NCBI RefSeq assembly: GCF_014205845.1
Contig: NZ_JACHCR010000038.1
Coordinates: 1-40,264 of the forward strand
Length of the DNA stretch: 40,264 nt
DNA from: Mucilaginibacter cryoferens
GTDB lineage: Bacteria; Bacteroidota; Bacteroidia; Sphingobacteriales; Sphingobacteriaceae
Reading direction: 5' to 3'
The translations under genes were made by a program, and so were the position numbers. Shown here piece by piece: positions 35,401 to 40,264 of the stretch; position 1 is the first letter of the stretch, and each line of letters starts with the position of its first letter. Below the pieces are notes generated by a model. It saw nothing but the letters and a program-made list of their open reading frames with translations, was not told the DNA's origin and searched no databases.

Positions 35401-35437
35401 CAGATCTATCGACTTTAGCTTAAAATTCACACTTTAA
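32402..35437 (+). CDS. SusC/RagA-family TonB-dependent outer-membrane transporter
   Basis: This 1011-residue beta-barrel imports glycans or other large nutrients with TonB energy. A signal peptide ends near AYAQ. A carboxypeptidase-regulatory-like domain (about 30-108, VALKGKVTDDKGLPIPGVTV) precedes a TonB-box-like SEVVVTALG at about 107-115, then the plug (KVSGVQITSSSG, then VIDGIPVDN and GSLGANGVIIITTKTG at 225-245) and a barrel ending in FSLKFTL with a C-terminal aromatic-hydrophobic strand. There is no anti-sigma-interacting N-terminal extension, so control is more likely by the nearby AraC protein or the hybrid kinase. SusD follows after 24 bp. The substrate is not identifiable. Confidence 0.96.
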   Translation: MKLKHLLKKLIFSLVGIFVFCFSAYAQTVALKGKVTDDKGLPIPGVTVRLKGTNKGVSTNTNGMFSISYPGTGTISFSAIGYTSKDVKLSGETEVNVVLPEDNKALSEVVVTALGIKRDKRVLTYSSQEVKGTELVQGKDPNIVNDIAGKVSGVQITSSSGSPGSSTRIVIRGASSFYGDNNALMVIDGIPVDNTETGNLNSGPGTSRIADLDPNIVESINVLKGAAATALYGSLGANGVIIITTKTGSANKKPTINFSSDFSSETALLPQIQSKYAQGTNGIFYDGTTLKTSTSWGPLMDTLKINGQPAKKYNQSDLFFKTGHTYNNVVSINGGGPASNYFISYSNFNQTGTVPTTTFLRNSIFAKYGAQILPNLTTTFQLNYTNSQNVRLPEGYALESPVWTIFTAPISYNLLPYENADGTQRLYRYSRNNPYWVLNNISNKSGVNRFMPTFTADYKPLKWLTITERFGADVYSEQDNYHESANSVSNPNGRIVVNNTIFRQINNDLIVTANHQFGDFNIDGILGNNIFSQYTEDSYANGLGLSVAGLNNISSASNITYSESHTLKRRIGFYVQSNIDYKKFLVLSLTGRYDGSSVLATSNSFYPYGSAATSFIFSEFFSKDFQDVMNLGKLRVSYATVGGSNVDPYSLTTPYNSQSGTYAIRNISFPYQGQSGFLLNPTLGNPNLKNERINEFEAGFETGFFNNRITLEASYFAKKTTDGIIPGVSIAPSTGYSGTTVNTGIMQNKGVELLLGLVPVKSRDFSWNVTVNFTVTRNKVLSIDGDLDQIGNGFTTIIKGQPYGTIYGTRYARNAQGKLLIDASGLPYADDTQGIIGNINPKWTAGITNNLRYKQFNLSFFFDVKKGGDIQNNVDGYGYFYGTPKVTENRGPRVVDGISAATGQPNTISVNGQAYYQRINGITESVIQDGTYIKLRNASIGYSIKPLWLKGTPFKALNFSVTGRNLWIYAPHFTGGDPEVSSFGSSNGSQGIYSFSTPTSRSIDFSLKFTL

Positions 35438-35461
35438 TTCATTTATCAAACAAAAAATATC

Positions 35462-36847
35462 ATGAAAAAAATATCAATGATTTTAATGTCATGTATCCTG
35501 ATAAGTGCTTCGGGGTGTAAAAAATATATCGATGTAAACCAAAATCAAAACCAGCCAATTGATGTGGCAGAGGCGCAGATACTGGCTCCTATTGAGTTGG
35601 ATATTTCATCGAGCTTACATGCCGGCAACGTAGCTGTTATTGTGCAGGAGTATATGCAGGTAGCCGCCCTTAACCAGGTAGCGCCCAATGCCGGCACCTA
35701 TTTAATGTACAACTCAGATATGGATGGCGATTGGACCAACCTGTATGTTACCTGTTTAAACAACCTGGTAACGCTAAATACAAAAGCGGTTGCCAGTGGC
35801 AAAACAAATTATGCAGGCATAGCCAAAATATTAACAGCTTATTGCCTGGGTACCGGTACCGATTTGTGGGGCGATATACCTTACTCAAAAGCCTTTGGCG
35901 GAACAACCAATCTGGTGCCAACTTATGATGCCCAAAAAGATATCTACACCCAGATACAAAGCTTACTGGACGCCGGTTTAGCAGATATTGCCAAAAATGG
36001 CACAATAGCCCCCGGTGGAGATGATTATTTTTACGCCGGAGATATGACCAAGTGGACAAAACTGGCTTATACCTTAAAGGCCCGTTACTATATGCACCTC
36101 ACCAAAGCACCGGGTTACACCGCTGCCGCGCAGGCGCAACTGGCACTTACCGCGCTTGAAAAAGGCATGCAATCAAACGATGATGATCTGAAAATGACCT
36201 ATCCCGGTGCTGCAGGTACCGAAAACCCATGGCAACAAAACTTTATATCGGCCAGTACAATAGTTTTGGGAGCCACTTTTGTTGATGGTTTAAAAACCCG
36301 TAACGATCCCCGTTTAGGCATCATGGTTGCGCCGGCACTTAATACCAGTTTATACACCGGGCTTGGCCAGGGTTTAAGCACCATTGGGCAGTTGGAAGAT
36401 TACTCGCGCCCCGGCAGTTTTTATGGTGCAACAGGCGCAAATAACTACATTGTAAATTACTCCGAAGCATTGTTTATAAAGGCCGAGGCTACACTGATAA
36501 CTTCGGGTTACGCGCTTGCGGCACCTATTTACCAAAGCGCTGTTTTATCGCACATGACCAAGCTTGGTGTAAGCACAACCAATGCCAATAGTTACCTTGC
36601 CAACAGGGTATTAACTACCGGCAATGCCGAGCAGTTGATCATCGAAGAAAAAGGTATAGCCAATTTTCTTTCGTTAGAAAACTTTACCGATTACAGGCGT
36701 ACTGGTTACCCGGTTTTACCTGCGGTGCCCAACGCGCTCTCTGCAATTCCGCGCAGGGTGTTGTATCCACAGGTAGAAATTACCTCCAATCCGCAGCCAC
36801 AGCAAACGGCTAAATTAACGGATAGGCTTTGGTGGGATGTGCAATAA
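35462..36847 (+). CDS. SusD/RagB-like nutrient-binding outer-membrane lipoprotein (SusD-like_2)
   Basis: This 461-residue lipoprotein has signal MKKISMILMSCILISASGC with lipid-anchor Cys19. The mature N-terminus KKYIDVNQNQNQP is typical of the SusD-like_2 (PF12771) type. TPR-like helices follow, with LTAYCLGTGTDLWGDIPYSKAF at about 122-143 and an IEEKGIANFLSLENFTDYRRTG block near 398-419. SusD caps the SusC barrel and binds the ligand on the cell surface. The gene lies 24 bp after susC in one operon and is followed by a strong terminator. This SusD-like_2 class often goes with oligosaccharide, peptide or glycopeptide uptake, so the cargo need not be a polysaccharide. Confidence 0.95.
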   Translation: MKKISMILMSCILISASGCKKYIDVNQNQNQPIDVAEAQILAPIELDISSSLHAGNVAVIVQEYMQVAALNQVAPNAGTYLMYNSDMDGDWTNLYVTCLNNLVTLNTKAVASGKTNYAGIAKILTAYCLGTGTDLWGDIPYSKAFGGTTNLVPTYDAQKDIYTQIQSLLDAGLADIAKNGTIAPGGDDYFYAGDMTKWTKLAYTLKARYYMHLTKAPGYTAAAQAQLALTALEKGMQSNDDDLKMTYPGAAGTENPWQQNFISASTIVLGATFVDGLKTRNDPRLGIMVAPALNTSLYTGLGQGLSTIGQLEDYSRPGSFYGATGANNYIVNYSEALFIKAEATLITSGYALAAPIYQSAVLSHMTKLGVSTTNANSYLANRVLTTGNAEQLIIEEKGIANFLSLENFTDYRRTGYPVLPAVPNALSAIPRRVLYPQVEITSNPQPQQTAKLTDRLWWDVQ

Positions 36848-37237
36848 TTGACAAGCCCCTTTTTATAGCATACATATTGCATCCGCACTCCTTAACAGGA
36901 TGCGGGTGTTTTTTTGTGTTAACATTTTGTATTGCATGCAAAAAACGCGCAAAATATACCCTCCTCTGTATTTTATTTAATTTTTACAATAGTCACTTAA
37001 ACATGTGCGTTGGCGCGTAGATGAATAAATATATAGGTATTAACCTTGCTGATGCTGGCCTTGTCAAAATTTTATTTGCTGGTTGGTTTCACCCAAAAAA
37101 TGCAGCAATGCTAAAGTTTTAACCCTGTCATCTGCTTAAAATTAACAGATGATAGCAACATTTTATCCGGTTAAGGGCAAGTATTAGTTATTAGAGTTAA
37201 GTAATTGTAAATTCAAGGAAGATTAAAAGCAATTCAT
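36848..37237. promoter_or_regulatory. Intergenic region between susD and the AraC regulator
   Basis: The 390-bp gap contains the susD terminator and, nearer the AraC gene, a 7-bp inverted repeat TCATCTG (37128-37134) / CAGATGA (37146-37152) about 85 bp before the start codon. The latter could be an operator. No other feature was found. Confidence 0.45.
36879..36915 (+). terminator. Terminator after susD
   Basis: A 9-bp stem (36879-36887 with 36901-36909, two G-U pairs) is topped by a 4-bp stem (36889-36892 with 36897-36900) and followed by six T residues at 36910-36915. Confidence 0.85.
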
Positions 37238-38140
37238 ATGAAAGTTTTACAATTTACTATCCCTGTACCCCATGATAAGAGCGTGATAGCAGAAAAAGTT
37301 TCTCTTCCATACCATTATCCTTACCTGCACAGGCATAAAGAGGTCCAGATAACCTGGATACAAAAAGGAGAAGGAACGCTTATTGCGGGTAACAACATGC
37401 ATGATTACTCATCGGGCGATATCTTTTTATTAGGGGCCAATTTGCCGCATGTATTTAAAAGCAACCCCGAATATTTTATAAATGGCGGCGATAAGCAAAT
37501 TGAAGCCATTTCCATATTTTTTAACCCCGAAGGGGCATTATCATCCCTGTTTGATTTGCCCGAACTAAAAGCCGGTAAAATATTTTTACAACAGCACCAA
37601 CAGGGTTTTAAAGTGCCCGATTGCGCTGCCGACCAGGTATCTGAAACCATGATGGCTTTAAAAAACGCCGGCGGTACAGATCAGCTGGTGCAGTTTTTTA
37701 ACCTGTTGAAGGCGCTTATTAATATGGGGGTTAAGCCCGATTCATTATCTACCTATGGTAACCTGCCAGGGATAACCGAAAATGAGGGCATCAGGATAGG
37801 TAATATCTACAACTTTATTATGCAGCATTACAGCGAGGACATAGCCCTGGAGGATGTTGCCAAAGTTGCCTTTATGACCCCCGAATCTTTTTGCAGGTAC
37901 TTTAAAAAGCATACCGGGCATACCTTCATTTCGTTTTTGAACGAGATACGGGTAAACGAGGCCTGTAAAAAACTAATAGCCCATAAGTTCGAGAGCATAA
38001 ACACCGTAGCCTACAAATGCGGGTTTAAAAGTATAACCAATTTTAACCGGGTATTTAAGTTTGTGATAGGCAACTCGCCTCGCGGCTACCTGGATGCGTA
38101 CAACAATAATATGGCAAGCCTGAGCAGGGCTGCAAGCTAA
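37238..38140 (+). CDS. AraC-family transcriptional regulator with cupin sensor domain
   Basis: This 300-residue cytosolic regulator has an N-terminal cupin-like sensor (residues about 20-100, YLHRHKEVQITWIQKGEGTL and SGDIFLLGANLPHVFKS) and a C-terminal AraC double HTH (about 190-288, EDIALEDVAKVAFMTPESFC and YKCGFKSITNFNRVFK, ending with the usual NSPRGYLDAY). The HRH in the cupin is the expected sugar/metal face. It lies downstream of a susD terminator with its own promoter region and upstream of a DUF885 gene at 41 bp. It may control the SusC/SusD genes, the peptidase or both; an inverted repeat precedes it. The family is certain, the ligand unknown. Confidence 0.93.
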   Translation: MKVLQFTIPVPHDKSVIAEKVSLPYHYPYLHRHKEVQITWIQKGEGTLIAGNNMHDYSSGDIFLLGANLPHVFKSNPEYFINGGDKQIEAISIFFNPEGALSSLFDLPELKAGKIFLQQHQQGFKVPDCAADQVSETMMALKNAGGTDQLVQFFNLLKALINMGVKPDSLSTYGNLPGITENEGIRIGNIYNFIMQHYSEDIALEDVAKVAFMTPESFCRYFKKHTGHTFISFLNEIRVNEACKKLIAHKFESINTVAYKCGFKSITNFNRVFKFVIGNSPRGYLDAYNNNMASLSRAAS

Positions 38141-38181
38141 AAATCTACCAACATCTTAATTACATCTCTAAAAACTAAACT

Positions 38182-39981
38182 GTGTTAACCATAAAAAAAA
38201 CATCATTCACCTTCGTCATAGCGTTTTGTTTAACCGTTTGTTGGTTGGCAGGTAGCGCGCAAACAGGTTCGGTAAACAACGCCCTGTATGAGCAAACCAG
38301 CGAAATAGCCGGTACCATTATAAGGTATGGACAGGATATAAACGCTATTAAGGATTTTTATTCGCCGTATAATGTAAACGAGCATGCCGAAGATCAGTAT
38401 AAAATGAATGTGCTTAACTCGCCCGAGCAACGCAGGCGGCTGGTTGAGGTTAACAACGATTACTTAAAACAGCTGTCGCAGGCAGATTTTAGCGCCATGA
38501 GTATTTATGGTAAGGTTGATTATATACTGTTGAAGAAGCGGATCAACTTTGAGTTGAACGACCTGCAAAAAGAAGACGAAAAGTATCAGCAGATAACCAA
38601 ATACCTCTCTTTTGCCGATGGTATTTATGCGCTGGAGAAAAAACGCAGGCGCGGCGATTTTCTGGATGGCGAAAAAGTAGCTACCGAAATGACCGCTATA
38701 CTGAAACAATTAAAAGCCGATTCGGCAACATATAGCAAACTACAAGGGTTGGATATGCCTTTGGCCAAAATGACCCGCAACGCTTTACTGGGTTTAAAGG
38801 GCCGGTTGAAAGATTTTTACGTTTTTTACGATGGCTACGATCCCGCGTTTACCTGGTGGGTACCCGAGCCTTATAAGGCCCTGAGCAATGCGTTGCAGAA
38901 GTATAGCGATATGGCGTTGAGTAAAGGCAAAGTAATTACCACCCAAAAGCCAGATAGCAGCGGCATAAAGGGTGTGCCTATTGGCAGGGATGCTTTGATA
39001 AGCCAGCTACAGGCCGAAATGATCCCATACACACCCGAAGAACTCATTCAGTTAGCTAACAAGGAGTTTGCCTGGTGCGATAAGGAAATGCTGAAGGCAT
39101 CACAGGAAATGGGTTTTGGCAACGATTGGAAAAAGGCTTTGGAAAAGGTGAAGAACAGCTACGTGCCGGTAGGCCATCAGCCCGAGTTAATTGTTAAACT
39201 TTATAACGATGCTATCAGCTTTATTAAAGAGCGCGATCTGATCACTATTCCGCCATTGGCCGAAGAAACCTGGGGTATGGTGATGATGTCGCCCGAGCGG
39301 CAGTTGGTTAACCCGTTTTTTACCGGGGGAAAGGAGATCAGCATATCGTACCCAACAAATACTATGGAGGCGCAGGATAAGCTAATGAGCATGCGCGGTA
39401 ACAACCCGTATTTTTCGCGCGGAACGGTACAGCACGAATTGATACCAGGCCATAACCTGCAATATTTTATGAATAGCAGGTATAAAGCCTACAGGCAGGA
39501 TTTTTCGACCCCGTTTGCAATTGAAGGCTGGGCCTTATACTGGGAATTGCTGCTGTATGATAAAGGTTTTGCCAAAACACCCGAAGAAAGAGTGGGCATG
39601 CTTTTTTGGCGCATGCACCGCTGCGCCAGGATCATCTTCTCGCTCAATTACCACCTGGGCAAATGGACGCCACAGCAATGTGTAGACTTTTTGGTTGACC
39701 GTGTAGGGCACGAAAGGGCAAATGCCGCTGGCGAAGTAAGGCGCTCGTTTGAGGGCGGGTATAGTCCCCTTTACCAGGTAGCTTACCTGTTGGGTGGCCT
39801 GCAAATAATGGAGCTTAAAAAAGAAATGGTTGATAGCGGCAAAATGAGCTACAAACAATTTCATGATACCGTAATGAAAGAAAACCTTATCCCCATTGAA
39901 ATGATAAGGGCCACATTAACCAACCAGCCCCTAACCAGAGACTTTACCACCAGCTGGAAGTTTTACGATTTTAATAAGTAG
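38182..39981 (+). CDS. DUF885 family exported metallopeptidase-like protein
   Basis: This 599-residue protein starts at a GTG codon: an in-frame stop lies two codons upstream, no ATG is near, and the next residues form a signal peptide (FTFVIAFCLTVCWLAGSAQ). DUF885 proteins resemble zinc carboxypeptidases. The metal motif HELIPGH spans residues 418-424 and a second Glu is in EGWALYWE (Glu448), both intact. The N-terminal helical domain and the central GVPIGRDALISQLQAEMIPY region match the family. It lies 41 bp after the AraC gene and could be co-transcribed. Peptide or amino-acid-ester hydrolysis in the periplasm is likely but unproven. Confidence 0.88.
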   Translation: MLTIKKTSFTFVIAFCLTVCWLAGSAQTGSVNNALYEQTSEIAGTIIRYGQDINAIKDFYSPYNVNEHAEDQYKMNVLNSPEQRRRLVEVNNDYLKQLSQADFSAMSIYGKVDYILLKKRINFELNDLQKEDEKYQQITKYLSFADGIYALEKKRRRGDFLDGEKVATEMTAILKQLKADSATYSKLQGLDMPLAKMTRNALLGLKGRLKDFYVFYDGYDPAFTWWVPEPYKALSNALQKYSDMALSKGKVITTQKPDSSGIKGVPIGRDALISQLQAEMIPYTPEELIQLANKEFAWCDKEMLKASQEMGFGNDWKKALEKVKNSYVPVGHQPELIVKLYNDAISFIKERDLITIPPLAEETWGMVMMSPERQLVNPFFTGGKEISISYPTNTMEAQDKLMSMRGNNPYFSRGTVQHELIPGHNLQYFMNSRYKAYRQDFSTPFAIEGWALYWELLLYDKGFAKTPEERVGMLFWRMHRCARIIFSLNYHLGKWTPQQCVDFLVDRVGHERANAAGEVRRSFEGGYSPLYQVAYLLGGLQIMELKKEMVDSGKMSYKQFHDTVMKENLIPIEMIRATLTNQPLTRDFTTSWKFYDFNK

Positions 39982-40009
39982 GGGGAGGTAGAACAAAAAA
40001 CTCTCCCCC
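39981..40009. terminator. Possible hairpin at the DUF885 stop
   Basis: Arms GGGGGAG (39981-39987) and CTCCCCC (40003-40009) flank a 15-nt loop, starting at the last base of the stop codon. There is no T-run after it, so termination is uncertain. Confidence 0.45.
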
Positions 40010-40015
40010 AGCATC

Positions 40016-40114
40016 ACCATTGCGAGGAACGAAGCAATCCCCGATTTACAGAGTCACTATCTAAATTCGCTCTGTAGCTTGGGGACTGCTTCGTCGTACC
40101 TCCTTATAATGACA
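40016..40114. repeat. Imperfect palindromic dispersed repeat (REP/MITE-like)
   Basis: The left half has ATTGCGAGGAACGAAGCAAT and then CCCCGATTTACAGAG. The right half is its imperfect inverse: CTCTGTAGCTTGGGGACTGC, then TTCGTCGTACCTCC and TTATAATGACA. The whole spans about 99 bp. This GAGGAACGAAGCAATC/GATTGCTTCGTCGTACCTC type of palindrome is a familiar non-coding dispersed repeat in many bacterial genomes. It carries no gene. Confidence 0.8.
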
Positions 40115-40188
40115 TGTTTGTAAGGTATTGATTTTCAGCATGTATTTTTTAAACACAAACCCCTCACCGCCGTCATTGCCTTTAGATT

Positions 40189-40240
40189 AGCTTCAACAAA
40201 ATAATATAGGTTATTATTATTATTGTTGAAGCTTTCTTTT
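40189..40240 (+). terminator. Terminator-like hairpin near the right edge
   Basis: Arms AGCTTCAACAA (40189-40199) and TTGTTGAAGCT (40223-40233) enclose an AT-rich stretch with TTA repeats, followed by a T-rich run on the plus strand. It may end the DUF885 transcript or belong to a gene beyond the window. Confidence 0.55.
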
Positions 40241-40264
40241 TGCTTCTTTTTCTTTGTTAATAAC

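Overview
The window looks like chromosomal DNA of a Bacteroidota bacterium, most likely in the Sphingobacteriaceae (Mucilaginibacter/Pedobacter-like). This is inferred from a SusC/SusD pair, a hybrid histidine kinase/AraC regulator, GH2 and GH92 glycosidases, a DUF6934 protein, a Bacteroidota-type carotenoid cluster and promoter boxes matching TTG-N20-TAnnTTTG. No database search was possible, so family calls rest on motifs and recall.

Region 1 (1-6060, almost all minus strand) is accessory DNA. It holds the tip of an RHS-repeat gene, a DUF4184 membrane protein, a DUF6934 protein paired with an unannotated 54-residue ORF, and a mobilization module. In transcription order the module is an unknown 381-residue protein, an excisionase-like HTH protein, a 440-bp hairpin array, a MobC-like protein, a relaxase and a coiled-coil membrane protein. 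The module abuts the 3' end of tRNA-Asn(GTT), a typical integration target, but no integrase is in view. The hairpin array (3961-4401) is the most unusual object here. It has twelve short-loop hairpins at about 30-bp intervals with mostly different stems, and every loop is closed by a C-G pair. A thirteenth, looser stem ends it.

Region 2 (6200-18230) is chromosomal core: tRNA-Asn, a PfkB-family kinase, a carotenoid locus (crtB, an exported unknown, a lycopene cyclase and a cytochrome b5 in one overlapping minus-strand operon, with crtI divergent), an ECF sigma factor, murB, a lipoprotein, a GT4 glycosyltransferase, a FucP-like sugar transporter and two small membrane proteins. Phytoene synthase, desaturase and cyclase together predict beta-carotene-type pigments; no hydroxylase or ketolase is present.

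Region 3 (18250-40264) is a carbohydrate-use region. A TPR-hybrid kinase-AraC regulator is divergent from a secreted LacZ-type GH2. A second GH2 with a GSDH-family (PQQ-type) sugar dehydrogenase, a GH92 alpha-mannosidase, a DUF1684 protein, a SusC/SusD pair, a cupin-AraC regulator and a DUF885 metallopeptidase follow. Strong terminators after lacZ, the dehydrogenase, GH92 and susD split the region into several transcription units. The right edge carries an imperfect palindromic dispersed repeat.
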